A stretch of DNA of 36,593 bases from the NCBI GenBank assembly GCA_016212965.1, contig JACRDA010000107.1, positions 1-36,593 on the forward strand. Reading direction: 5' to 3'. The translations under genes were made by a program, and so were the position numbers. Positions 8,010-15,542 of this stretch are shown piece by piece (positions within the stretch are counted from its first letter, which is position 1; every line of letters begins with the position of its first letter). Origin of the DNA: Myxococcales bacterium. GTDB taxonomy: Bacteria > Myxococcota_A > Polyangia > Polyangiales > Polyangiaceae. Under the pieces are notes generated by a model. It searched no databases, was not told the origin of the DNA, and was given only the letters and a program-made list of their open reading frames with translations.

Positions 8010-9203
8010 TCAGCCGACCTTCACGACCCCGGCGGCGACGAGCGCGTCGATCTCGGCCGCGTCGAGCCCACCGTCCGCGAGCACCTCGCGGCTGTGCTCG
8101 CCCGGCCGCGGGGCGCGCGGGAACGAGGCGTCGCGCGGCGTGACGGGCGTGCGGAACACGGTGCACGCGTCGCTCCCCTCGCCCACCGTGGCGAGCAGTC
8201 CGCGCGCGCGCGTGTGCGCGTCCGCCGGAAGCTCGTCGGGCCGCAGCGCCACCGTGACGCAGCAGTCGTGCGCCGCCCCGAACGCCGTCCACTCGGCGGC
8301 CGTGCGCGCGGCGAAGAGCGCGGCCACGCGCGCCTTGAGCTCCGCCTGGTGCGGCCCCGGCAAGAGCGCGCCGAGATCCGCCTCGAGCCCCGACGCCTGG
8401 CAGAACGCGAGCCAGAACTTCGGCTCGAGGGCGGCGAGCGCCACGACGGCGCCGTCGGAGCTCGTGTAGGTGTTGTAGGGCGCGACGCCGCCCGTCAGCA
8501 CGTCCTCGCCACGGACCGTCGGCGGGCCCGCGAGGCCGCCGGCGACGGACAGCGCGGCGAAGCCGTGGACTCCGTCCGCCATGGCGACGTCGATGACCTG
8601 CCCGCGGCCGGTGCGGTCGCGCTCGCGCAGGGCCGCGAGGATGGCGATCGCGCACCACATACCACCGCTCGCGTCGGCCACCTGGAAGCCGGGCACCTGC
8701 GGCGGCCGATCAGCGGGTCCTTGCCCGGCGAGCAGGCCGGCGCGCGCCAGGTAGTTGAGGTCGTGACCCGCCCGGTGCGCCAGCGGCCCGTGCTGCCCGT
8801 AGCCGGTGAGCGCGCACACGACGAGCCGCGGGTGCTCGCGCGCGAGCGCGGCGTGCCCGAGACCGAGCCGGTCGAGCACGCCCGGGCGGAACTGCTCGAA
8901 CAGCACGTCGTAGCGCGGCAGGAGGCGCTTCAGGAGCGCCACGCCCTCGGGCCGCTTCAGATCGACGACCGCGCTGCGCTTGCCACGGTTGAGAGCGTGA
9001 AAGCCCGCGGCCGAGCCCGCGCGCTGCGGTCCGAAGTGGCGCAGGTAGTCGCCGGCTCCGGCGTCCTCGATCTTGTCGACGGCCGCCCCCAGGTCGCGCA
9101 GGATGAGCGTGGCGAACGGCCCGGGGATCAAGCGCGACAGGTCGAGGATGCGCACGTCCGAGAGCGGCCCGCGCCGCTCGGGCTCGGGGTGGGAAGAGCT
9201 CAT
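8010..9203 (-). CDS. Alpha-methylacyl-CoA racemase-like class III CoA-transferase family protein
   Basis: A 397-residue CaiB/BaiF-fold protein. It follows alpha-methylacyl-CoA racemase closely: GHDLNYLARAG with His147, QVADASGG with Asp177, TGRGQVIDVAMADG, GGVAPYNTYTSSDG and ALEPKFW with Glu260. In this family the His/Asp pair deprotonates and reprotonates C2 of 2-methylacyl-CoA, allowing branched-chain or steroid side-chain acyl-CoAs to enter beta-oxidation. The Asp seen in formyl- or succinyl-CoA transferases lies elsewhere, so racemase fits better, though CoA transfer is the alternative. ATG 9203 has GAGG just upstream. It follows the SCP2 gene by 82 bases on the same strand, which fits a joint lipid-metabolism role. 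Confidence 0.85.
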   Translation of the reverse strand: MSSSHPEPERRGPLSDVRILDLSRLIPGPFATLILRDLGAAVDKIEDAGAGDYLRHFGPQRAGSAAGFHALNRGKRSAVVDLKRPEGVALLKRLLPRYDVLFEQFRPGVLDRLGLGHAALAREHPRLVVCALTGYGQHGPLAHRAGHDLNYLARAGLLAGQGPADRPPQVPGFQVADASGGMWCAIAILAALRERDRTGRGQVIDVAMADGVHGFAALSVAGGLAGPPTVRGEDVLTGGVAPYNTYTSSDGAVVALAALEPKFWLAFCQASGLEADLGALLPGPHQAELKARVAALFAARTAAEWTAFGAAHDCCVTVALRPDELPADAHTRARGLLATVGEGSDACTVFRTPVTPRDASFPRAPRPGEHSREVLADGGLDAAEIDALVAAGVVKVG

Positions 9204-9285
9204 CCTGGCCTCGTCGGCGTGCGCTGCCGGGCACCGCCACCGGCCCGAGGTGGGCAGAGCGCGGTGCCCGCAGTGCCGCGCTATC

Positions 9286-9621
9286 CTACTTGTTCAGGGC
9301 GAAGAGCGCCTGGAGCTTCATGCCCAGCATCTGGTTGCCGGTCACCTTGAGCTTACCCGCGAAGAAAAGCTGCATCCCGTTGGCCTGCGGATTCTCCATG
9401 AGCTTCTGGAAATCCTCGGTCGTGATCTCGACCGTGCACTCGGCGCCGCCCGGCTCGCCAGCCTCGACCTTCGGGGCCGTGCAGTCGACGAACCACTTGC
9501 CGCCGCCTTCGCCCGTGACGTTGATCTGGAACTTGTTGCCGATGGCTTTGGCCTGATCCTGGTTCTTGGCGATGCCAGCGGTCAGGTCCTCGTTGAACAG
9601 CTTCTGGATGTCGACGGCCAT
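9286..9621 (-). CDS. SCP2 sterol-carrier-domain protein, 111 aa
   Basis: A single-domain SCP2 protein: MAVDIQKLFNEDLTAG, FQINVTGEGGGKWFVDC, ECTVEITTEDFQKLM and LFFAGKLKVTGNQMLGMKLQ. These are the strand and helix signatures of the sterol-carrier fold, which binds lipids or acyl-CoA in a hydrophobic tunnel. The frame extends upstream, but ATG 9621 is the start: AGGAG lies about 10 bases before it and the SCP2 fold begins there. It is soluble and cytoplasmic. It precedes the racemase-like gene on the same strand, as the probable first gene of a two-gene operon, with a candidate promoter at 9661-9690. Confidence 0.9.
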   Translation of the reverse strand: MAVDIQKLFNEDLTAGIAKNQDQAKAIGNKFQINVTGEGGGKWFVDCTAPKVEAGEPGGAECTVEITTEDFQKLMENPQANGMQLFFAGKLKVTGNQMLGMKLQALFALNK

Positions 9622-9660
9622 GTTTGCGCTTCTCCTTGCGGTACGCGACGTGAGGCGGGG

Positions 9661-9690
9661 CATGTAGCCTTCGGCGCAACAGCGCGTCAA
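9661..9690 (-). promoter_or_regulatory. Candidate sigma-70-type promoter for the SCP2/racemase genes
   Basis: On the minus strand TTGACG (-35, 9685-9690) is followed after 18 bases by TACATG (-10, 9661-9666). Transcription would start near 9654, about 33 bases before the SCP2 ATG. Positioned by eye. Confidence 0.4.
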
Positions 9691-9770
9691 GGCGTGCAGC
9701 GCGCGCCGGGCCCGCCGCCGGCCGAAAATCGCCCCAGGCGCGGCCCGGCGACTGCTATGAAGGCGCCGCC

Positions 9771-10586
9771 ATGACCGACCGCGCCTACGCCGAGAGCCGC
9801 TACCGTCACCCCGAGCTCGAGCACGCCTATGGCGAGGGCGTCCACCTGCTCGACGACCCGGTCGCCTGGAGCTTGCTCACGCGCCTGTGCTCGCCCGAGA
9901 CGACCCAGCCCGAGTTCGGCCGCCTGCTCGCCCTGCTCTATCAGGGGCTGGCGCACGCGGTCTTCGCGGCCGAGCTGCCGCGGGCCCGTGTCGACGCGCC
10001 GACGCGCATGGCCTCCACCCATCGCGAGGCCGTCTACCGGGGCGTCGCCCTCGCCCGCAACGCCAAGGCCGTGACGGTGGCGATCGCGCGCGCGGGCACG
10101 GTGCCGTCGCAGGTCGTGTTCGAGCTCCTGAACGAGCTGCTCGACCCCGTGTGCGTGCGCCAGGATCACCTGTTCATGAGCCGCACGACGAACGCGGCCG
10201 GCGAAGTCACGGGCGTCGCCTGGCACGATGCGAAGATCGGCAAGGACATCGGCGGCCGCTACGTCTTCTTCCCCGACCCCATGGGCGCCACCGGCTCGTC
10301 CATGGCGAGCGCCCTCGACCACTACCACACGGCCCTCGAGGGCAAGCCCGCGCGCTGCGTCGCCATGCATCTCATGGTGACGCCCGAGTACATCCGCAAG
10401 GTGAAGACCAGCCACCCCACCACGGTGATCTACGCGCTGCGGCTCGACCGCGGCCTCTCGACCGAGGCCGCCCTCTCCGCTCGCCCGGGCGAGCGCTGGG
10501 ACGAGGAACGCGGGCTCACCGACACCCAGTACATCGTGCCGGGCGCCGGCGGGGTCGGCGAGCTGCTGAACAACGCCTGGGTCTGA
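9771..10586 (+). CDS. Uracil phosphoribosyltransferase-like protein
   Basis: A 271-residue protein of the UPRTase fold, longer than standard Upp (about 210). It has the PRPP-binding loop as DPMGATGSSM (169-178) and a C-terminal base-recognition segment ERGLTDTQYIVPGAGGVGELL. Upp normally has a PGLGDAGDR-type sequence there; here the Asp residues are replaced, so base specificity may differ or activity may be reduced. UPRTases convert uracil and PRPP to UMP in pyrimidine salvage. The start has GAAGG 7 bases before the ATG. It is divergent from the SCP2 gene and convergent with the APP1-like gene (22-base gap), so it is probably monocistronic. Confidence 0.75.
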   Translation: MTDRAYAESRYRHPELEHAYGEGVHLLDDPVAWSLLTRLCSPETTQPEFGRLLALLYQGLAHAVFAAELPRARVDAPTRMASTHREAVYRGVALARNAKAVTVAIARAGTVPSQVVFELLNELLDPVCVRQDHLFMSRTTNAAGEVTGVAWHDAKIGKDIGGRYVFFPDPMGATGSSMASALDHYHTALEGKPARCVAMHLMVTPEYIRKVKTSHPTTVIYALRLDRGLSTEAALSARPGERWDEERGLTDTQYIVPGAGGVGELLNNAWV

Positions 10587-10608
10587 CCCCCGGACGGCGA
10601 CCGCCCGC

Positions 10609-11622
10609 TCAGGTCTTCGAGCGGCGCGGGTTGTGAGCGGGCACGAGCGCGAGGTAGTCGATGCGTGGTTCGCGCGCCGAGGGCGGCGGCGGCAGCTCCG
10701 CTCGCGCCTGCACGAGCACCGACACCATCTCGCCGAGCTCGCTCGCCGCACGCGCCGGCCCGCGCTGCACCAGCGCCGAGTAGGCCTCGGAAAGAGCCCC
10801 GACCCCGGCCCCGGCGGCGTGGCCGCGGCGCGCGAGATCGAGGTAGCTGCGCGCGAGCGAGCCGCCGTCGAAGTGGTGCGCCGCGGCGAGGTCCTGGGCC
10901 ACGCGCAGCACCGCCGGGGCGCCGATGCAGCCGTCCTCGTGCAACACGAAGGCGGCCTGCAGGTAGTTGTAGAAGGGCACGACGCGCGACCCGTACACCG
11001 CGAAGTCGCTCGGCAGGCTCTGGCGCTCGAGGTGGATGAGGATGCGGCCGACCACCGGCCCGGGCTCGATGTAGGCCGCCATGCGCTGGGCGTCCGCGAT
11101 GTCGTCGTCGTAGGCCCGCGACTGGCGCATGACCGCGGCGAGGAGCTCCGCCCCGACGACACCGCGGCAGATGTCCGCGTAGAGCGAGTAGACGAAGGCG
11201 TCGGCCTCCGCGTCGTCGCCGAGCAGGAACTCGCGCACGAGCTCGCCGCGCGCGTCGCGCTGCGCCGGCAGCTCGCAGCGCCCGCGCAGCAGGGCCGGCA
11301 GCTTGTAGCCGAGCTGGCCCCGCAGCGCCCGCAGGCGCAGGCGCAACAGATTCTGCAGGTTCGGCTTGAGCGTGAGGCTCGCGAAGCGCACGCCGTCGAG
11401 GCGCAGCTTCTCGACCACGCGCCCGCGCAGCTGCTCCGGGCTGCCCGACAGGATGTGCACCGGGATGCGCGCGCGGGCGATCTCGCGCACGAGCGCGGCG
11501 GCGCCGGGCACCGTGCGCTTCTGGTCCGGGCGCTCCACGGCGGTGCGCACGAGGTCGCGCAGCGTGTCGAAGTCGGTGCGCAGGTAGGTCTTGTCGAGGT
11601 CCCAGCGAGCGACGTAGCTCAT
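10609..11622 (-). CDS. APP1-like (DUF2183) phosphatase domain protein
   Basis: A 337-residue soluble protein. It begins with a HAD-like DxDxT motif (RWDLDKTYLRTD, Asp8/Asp10), then VPGAAALVREI, the serine motif HILSGSPEQL, a lysine-containing FASLTLKPNLQNLLR segment, and FLLGDDAEADAFVYSLYAD, which matches the acidic motif of the APP1 catalytic domain family. Yeast Pah1/App1-type enzymes dephosphorylate phosphatidate; for bacterial members the substrate is usually unknown. Residues 190-330 are helical and unassigned. It follows the kinase-ATPase gene by 58 bases, so the two are likely co-transcribed. The start is ATG 11622 with only a weak ribosome-binding site. The family call is moderately firm; the substrate is inference. 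Confidence 0.6.
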   Translation of the reverse strand: MSYVARWDLDKTYLRTDFDTLRDLVRTAVERPDQKRTVPGAAALVREIARARIPVHILSGSPEQLRGRVVEKLRLDGVRFASLTLKPNLQNLLRLRLRALRGQLGYKLPALLRGRCELPAQRDARGELVREFLLGDDAEADAFVYSLYADICRGVVGAELLAAVMRQSRAYDDDIADAQRMAAYIEPGPVVGRILIHLERQSLPSDFAVYGSRVVPFYNYLQAAFVLHEDGCIGAPAVLRVAQDLAAAHHFDGGSLARSYLDLARRGHAAGAGVGALSEAYSALVQRGPARAASELGEMVSVLVQARAELPPPPSAREPRIDYLALVPAHNPRRSKT

Positions 11623-11680
11623 GGGCGCCGTTCCAGCGGCTCGGCCTGCGCGTGCACGTGCGTCGGCTCCGTCATGGTGC

Positions 11681-14392
11681 TCAGCCGAGCGGCCACTCGG
11701 CCCAGCTGCGTCGCAGGCCGAGCAGGGCCTCGACCCAGTCGTGGCGTCGGCTCTGCGACGCGAGCTCGAGGGCCTCGCGCAGGTGCGTCTCGGCCGCCTC
11801 GCGCCGCCCGCTGCCGTGCGCGGCGCTGGCGAGGGAGGCCAGGATGCGCGGGCGCTCCTTGGCGCTCGGCCCTGCGAGGCTCAGCGCCTCGTTCAGAACC
11901 CCGATGGCGTCGAGGTACTTGCCCTGCAGCGCCAGCGTGTCGCCGAGCTTGCAGGAGAAGATGAGCACCGCGGCGAGCGGGTCGTCGAGCTCGCCCCGGG
12001 CCATCTCGCGCCGCCCGAGGTCGAGCCCCATGCGCAGGGCGTGGACCGCACCCGAGATGTCGGCCCGGCCGCGGGCCTGATCGGCGACCTGCTCGAGCAG
12101 CATGAGGGCCTCGAAAGACTGGCGCGCGTGGTAGGCGTGCACGGCATGCGCCTCGAGCGGGATGCGCAGGGCATTGTCGCCGAAGTCCTGACGCGCCCGC
12201 GCGTGCAGCTGGCGCCGCACCTCGGCGGGCGTGGACGCGAGCGTGAGCTCGCGGATGAGCGGGTGTGCGGGCGAGGCCCCTTCGTCGCTCTGGGTCACGA
12301 AGCCGCCGAGCTGCAGCTCCGCGAGGAAGCGCTCGAGGGCGGTCGCCTCGGGCAGGAGCGCCGCCAGGTGCGCCGCCGGTGCGTCGTCGCCGAGCACCGC
12401 GAGCGCCTGCAGGACGCGGCGCGCATCGGCGGGCAGGCGCTCGATGCGCAGCGCGAGAAGATCGCCGAGGCTCGCCGGGGCGTCCGCCCCGCCGTCGTGG
12501 GCGAAGCGGATGAGCTGCTCGACGTACATCGGCGCCAGCAGGCTGGTGGGCCGATGCGACAGCGCCGCCTTGATCATCGGCGCCTCGCGCTCGAACAGGC
12601 TCGCCGCCTGGCTCGCGCGCAGCCCCTTCAGCGTGCGCTGGGAGTCGCCCTCCCAGCCGGGCTCGAAACCGGGCTGGTGCGCCGCGACGATGAGCACGCT
12701 CATGAGGGGCGGGTCGGCCACGATGTCCGCCAGCGCGTTGCCGCTCGCGCCGTCGATGGCATCGAGGTCGTCGAACACGAGCACGACGCAGCCGTCGTCG
12801 ACCGCCGGCCGGGCCTGGCCGAGCGCCCAGCGCAGCGCCTCGGCAGCGAGGAAGCGCTGGCTCGAGGGCACCGCGCCCGTCGCGGGGGTGTCGAGCCAGA
12901 AGCGCCCGTTCGCAACCTTGCGGGCCTCGTCGCGCTCGCCGTGGAAGACGGCCGCGAGCCCGGCGCGCGCCTCGGCGCTCGCTCCGGTCCAGAGCGCGGG
13001 GTCGCCCCCGTCGGGCGGCAGAGCCGAAAGGGCGCAGACCGCGCGGCGCAGGGCGTAGTAGCCGACCTCGGCGTGCCAGGGGTCGGGGCCGACCGACACG
13101 ATGACGTCACCGGCCTCCTCGAGCCCGCGCAGGAACTCGCCGAGCAGGCGCGTCTTGCCCATGCCGGCGGGACCGACGACGCGGCAGGCCGAGAGGCCGG
13201 CTCGCACTTGCGAGCGACAGGCGTGCAACCAGCCGAGGTCGTCCTCGCGGCCGCGCAGCTGGAGCGGGAACAGCCCCGCCGCGCCGCCACCCATCTCGAC
13301 CCCCAGCGCCGGCGTGAGGCGCGTCAGCGAGGGGCGCCCCGTCAGCGGGGCGCCGCAGTCGCCGCAGAACTTCTGCGCCGGCGGCGACGTCGCGCCGCAC
13401 GCGGGACAGCGGCGCTGACCCCGGGCCCGCCGCTCGCCGCCCATCGCCTCGCGCAGCGCGGCGCTGAACTCGCTCGCGGTCTGGAAGCGATCGCTCGGCG
13501 CCTTCGCCAGCGCCTTCAGCACCACGCGGGACAGCGCCTCCGGGATGTTGCGGTCCGGGACCACGGAGCGCGGGTCGGGCGCCGCAGCCGACAGGTGCAT
13601 CAGCACCACCTGGTTGGGCGACGGCGCATCGAAGGGCAGGCGCCCCGTCAGCAGCTCGAACAGGATGACGCCGCAGGCGTAGAGATCCGTGCGGCCGTCC
13701 ACGGCGTCGCCGCGCGCCTGCTCGGGCGCCATGTACTCGGGGGTGCCGCACACCATGCCGGGGTTCGTGATGCGCTTGCGATGCGCCTCCTCGCGCACCT
13801 TGGCGAGGCCGAAGTCGAGCACCTTCACGAAGTCGCCCCCGGAGCGCAGCGCCTCGAGCACGATGTTCTCGGGCTTCAGGTCCCGGTGCACGATGCCGTG
13901 GTGCTGCGCCTCCTCGAGCGCCGCGAGGATCTGCCGCATGACGTCCACCACGCGCTCGACCGAGAGCGGGCCGTCCTCGTGCACGACCGTCGCGAGATCG
14001 CGGCCGCGCAGGTACTCCATCACCATGTAGAAGCGGCCGTCGATGCTGCCGAAGTCGATGATGCCGACCGAGTTCGGGTGATTCAGCTGGCTCGCCGCGC
14101 GCGCCTCGGTGACGAAGCGCGCCTCGACCGTCGGATCGCCGAGCAAGTGCGGGTGGACGATCTTCACCGCGACGGTGCGGCCGAGCACCTTCTGCTCGGC
14201 GCGGTACACGCGGCCCATGCCACCCACGTCGATGAGCTCGAGCACGACGTGGCCCCCCGGCAAGGTGCGTCCCACGAGCGGGTCGTCGGCGCTCTTCGGC
14301 CCGACACCGACCGCGAAGCCGCAGCCCGGGCAGAACTTGTGCTGCGACTCGTGCGCGGTCTGACACTGCGGGCAGTGGAGCGCCTCCGGCAC
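11681..14392 (-). CDS. Ser/Thr protein kinase fused to P-loop ATPase and helical repeats
   Basis: A 903-residue signalling protein from GTG 14392; an upstream in-frame TTG at 14557 is less likely because the added sequence is Arg/Ala-rich with no fold. In order: a zinc ribbon (Cys 7, 10, 21, 24); a Hanks-type kinase at about 40-315 with VAVKIV Lys77, HRDLKPEN Asp171, DFG Asp193 and a GTPEYMAPEQ activation segment; a second zinc ribbon (Cys 329, 332, 343, 346); a P-loop ATPase with GPAGMGKT at 407-414 and VLVFDDLD as Walker B; then a winged-helix/TPR-like tail. The glycine loop is VGGMG, lacking its first Gly. No transmembrane helix is visible, so it is cytoplasmic. The layout resembles kinase-STAND regulators in which the kinase reports on a sensor ATPase. 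Confidence 0.9.
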   Translation of the reverse strand: MPEALHCPQCQTAHESQHKFCPGCGFAVGVGPKSADDPLVGRTLPGGHVVLELIDVGGMGRVYRAEQKVLGRTVAVKIVHPHLLGDPTVEARFVTEARAASQLNHPNSVGIIDFGSIDGRFYMVMEYLRGRDLATVVHEDGPLSVERVVDVMRQILAALEEAQHHGIVHRDLKPENIVLEALRSGGDFVKVLDFGLAKVREEAHRKRITNPGMVCGTPEYMAPEQARGDAVDGRTDLYACGVILFELLTGRLPFDAPSPNQVVLMHLSAAAPDPRSVVPDRNIPEALSRVVLKALAKAPSDRFQTASEFSAALREAMGGERRARGQRRCPACGATSPPAQKFCGDCGAPLTGRPSLTRLTPALGVEMGGGAAGLFPLQLRGREDDLGWLHACRSQVRAGLSACRVVGPAGMGKTRLLGEFLRGLEEAGDVIVSVGPDPWHAEVGYYALRRAVCALSALPPDGGDPALWTGASAEARAGLAAVFHGERDEARKVANGRFWLDTPATGAVPSSQRFLAAEALRWALGQARPAVDDGCVVLVFDDLDAIDGASGNALADIVADPPLMSVLIVAAHQPGFEPGWEGDSQRTLKGLRASQAASLFEREAPMIKAALSHRPTSLLAPMYVEQLIRFAHDGGADAPASLGDLLALRIERLPADARRVLQALAVLGDDAPAAHLAALLPEATALERFLAELQLGGFVTQSDEGASPAHPLIRELTLASTPAEVRRQLHARARQDFGDNALRIPLEAHAVHAYHARQSFEALMLLEQVADQARGRADISGAVHALRMGLDLGRREMARGELDDPLAAVLIFSCKLGDTLALQGKYLDAIGVLNEALSLAGPSAKERPRILASLASAAHGSGRREAAETHLREALELASQSRRHDWVEALLGLRRSWAEWPLG

Positions 14393-14574
14393 GACACCGA
14401 CCGTAGCATAGGCGCCGCGACCGCAGGCGAGCGGCGCGCGTCGGCGCTGCCGGAGCGCGCTCGCGCGTGCCGGCGGCGGCGCGACGGCGGCCCCGGTGGA
14501 GACGAGGCTTGTCCCGCGGGGACGGTCCACGTAGATTGTCGCCCAGCTAGGGCCCAAGCTCTTCGAGGCACCCT

Positions 14575-15171
14575 GTGGACAGCGACCTGGCCGAGTCCGT
14601 CTCGGCGCTCCAAGCCATCTTCGAGAAGCGCAAGATTCCCGCCGTCTTCGGTCACAACGACGAGGCGACGGTCAAGCGCCTGAAGGGCCCGCTCAAGCTG
14701 ACGCCCCGCTACCAGGCGTTCTTGGTGGCCGCCGATCCGCTCGACGTCGAGACGGTCACGCCCTCGGAGCGAATTCGCTTCGTGCCCGCCCAAGGCCTGG
14801 TGACGGAGCAACCGGCGCTCGAGGGCGGTGACGGCGAGCGCACGGCTCCCCCGGGCTGGAAGAAGTCCTGGGTGGTCATCGCCCACAGTGCGCTCCTCGG
14901 CGACCCGTACTTCCTCGACACCTCGCGCCCGGACGCCGAGGGCGACTGCCCGGTGATGACGGCGATGAGCGGCACCGACGCGCTCCGGCCGATCCTGTGC
15001 GCCTCGAGCTTCGCGAGCTTCGTCCGCATCCTCGCGACCGCGATGGAGGTCGCCGCCGACTTCGCGGCCGGCAACTTCGACGAGGAGGACGACGCCATCT
15101 TCCGCGAGGCGATGTCGCCCAAGGTCAAGGTCATCGACGCGGCGGCGTTGCGCGCCGGCCACTGGACCTGA
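14575..15171 (+). CDS. SUKH (SMI1/KNR4) family protein
   Basis: A 198-residue soluble protein starting at GTG 14575, with GAGG 6 bases upstream. It shows the SUKH pattern: LKLTPRYQAFLVAADPLDV near the N-terminus, then WVVIAHSALLGDPYFLDT, GDCPVMTAM and a closing helix ASSFASFVRIL. In bacteria SUKH proteins often act as immunity proteins in polymorphic or contact-dependent toxin systems, usually against nucleases, but many stand alone with other roles. No toxin gene is seen nearby. It is divergent from the kinase gene (182-base gap) and is followed by hairpins and the metalloprotease gene. Confidence 0.7.
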   Translation: MDSDLAESVSALQAIFEKRKIPAVFGHNDEATVKRLKGPLKLTPRYQAFLVAADPLDVETVTPSERIRFVPAQGLVTEQPALEGGDGERTAPPGWKKSWVVIAHSALLGDPYFLDTSRPDAEGDCPVMTAMSGTDALRPILCASSFASFVRILATAMEVAADFAAGNFDEEDDAIFREAMSPKVKVIDAAALRAGHWT

Positions 15172-15179
15172 GCGTTCGT

Positions 15180-15212
15180 GGGGGCGGCAACGCCCCCCGC
15201 CTCGAGCGGGGG
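15180..15212. terminator. Two overlapping GC hairpins after the SUKH gene
   Basis: GGGGGCG (15180-15186) pairs with CGCCCCC (15191-15197) around a GCAA tetraloop. The same C-run, with GC, can instead pair with GCGGGGG (15206-15212). The two stems exclude each other. No T-run follows, so termination is only possible. Confidence 0.4.
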
Positions 15213-15215
15213 CGA

Positions 15216-15266
15216 GGTCCAACTGCCGTGCGAGCCCCGCGGCACGGCTCGCGCGGCAGTTGCACC
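15216..15266. repeat. Long inverted repeat (about 21-bp stem, 9-base loop)
   Basis: The arms 15220-15236 and 15246-15262 are complementary over 17 bp with one G-U-type pair. Beyond a C-C mismatch, three further pairs (15216-15218 with 15264-15266) extend the stem. The loop is 15237-15245. This is far longer than chance hairpins elsewhere in the gaps; it may be a factor-binding element, a terminator or a dispersed palindrome. Confidence 0.7.
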
Positions 15267-15443
15267 TTGCGCCGCCGGCACGAGCCGAGTACGAGTGCGC
15301 GTTCGTCTCAGCGCGCGCTAGCGCACGCAGGGCCGTCGGAAGGGTGCCCGGGAGCTAACACCCGAGGGGTCAGTCTTCTTACGGAAGCACCAGACGGACG
15401 GGGACGCGGCAGCCTAACTCATTGAAACCGAAGCCTTTGCAGA

Positions 15444-15460
15444 TTGGATTCTTTCTTGCA
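15444..15460 (+). promoter_or_regulatory. Candidate sigma-54 (-24/-12) promoter
   Basis: TTGGATTCTTTCTTGCA has GG and GC separated by exactly 10 bases and an exact TTGCA -12 element; the CAC after the GG is missing. Transcription would start near 15471, about 70 bases before the metalloprotease ATG. A sigma-70-like TTGAAA (15422-15427) lacks a good -10. Confidence 0.4.
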
Positions 15461-15528
15461 TGGGCGTGGACCGCTCGAGCTCGGGCGGTAGCCGCAGTGG
15501 CTGGCTGCTTGTGACGTGGGCAGCGTTG

Positions 15529-15535
15529 AAGGAGG
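15529..15535 (+). promoter_or_regulatory. Ribosome binding site AAGGAGG deciding the metalloprotease start
   Basis: A full Shine-Dalgarno sequence lies 7 bases before ATG 15543, so that ATG, not the in-frame GTG at 15516, is the start. It places the signal peptide at the N-terminus. Confidence 0.9.
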
Positions 15536-15542
15536 TCTTGCG

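Larger units (their letters stand above)
15172..15542. other. 371-base intergenic region with hairpins and a candidate promoter
   Basis: This gap separates the SUKH gene from the metalloprotease. Its first 95 bases contain several inverted repeats. Around 15420-15470 there is an AT-richer patch with a TTGAAA and a sigma-54-like element. The last 15 bases carry a strong ribosome-binding site. No additional coding frame is convincing. Confidence 0.7.

Noticed and set aside
9753-9761. Extended -10 (TGCTATGAA) for the UPRTase-like gene
   Set aside because: It overlaps the GAAGG ribosome-binding site and would leave a leader of only a few bases; no -35 is present.
15422-15450. Sigma-70-like promoter TTGAAA before the metalloprotease
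   Set aside because: The best -10 at 17-18 bases is TGGATT, a poor match; the overlapping sigma-54-like element fits better.
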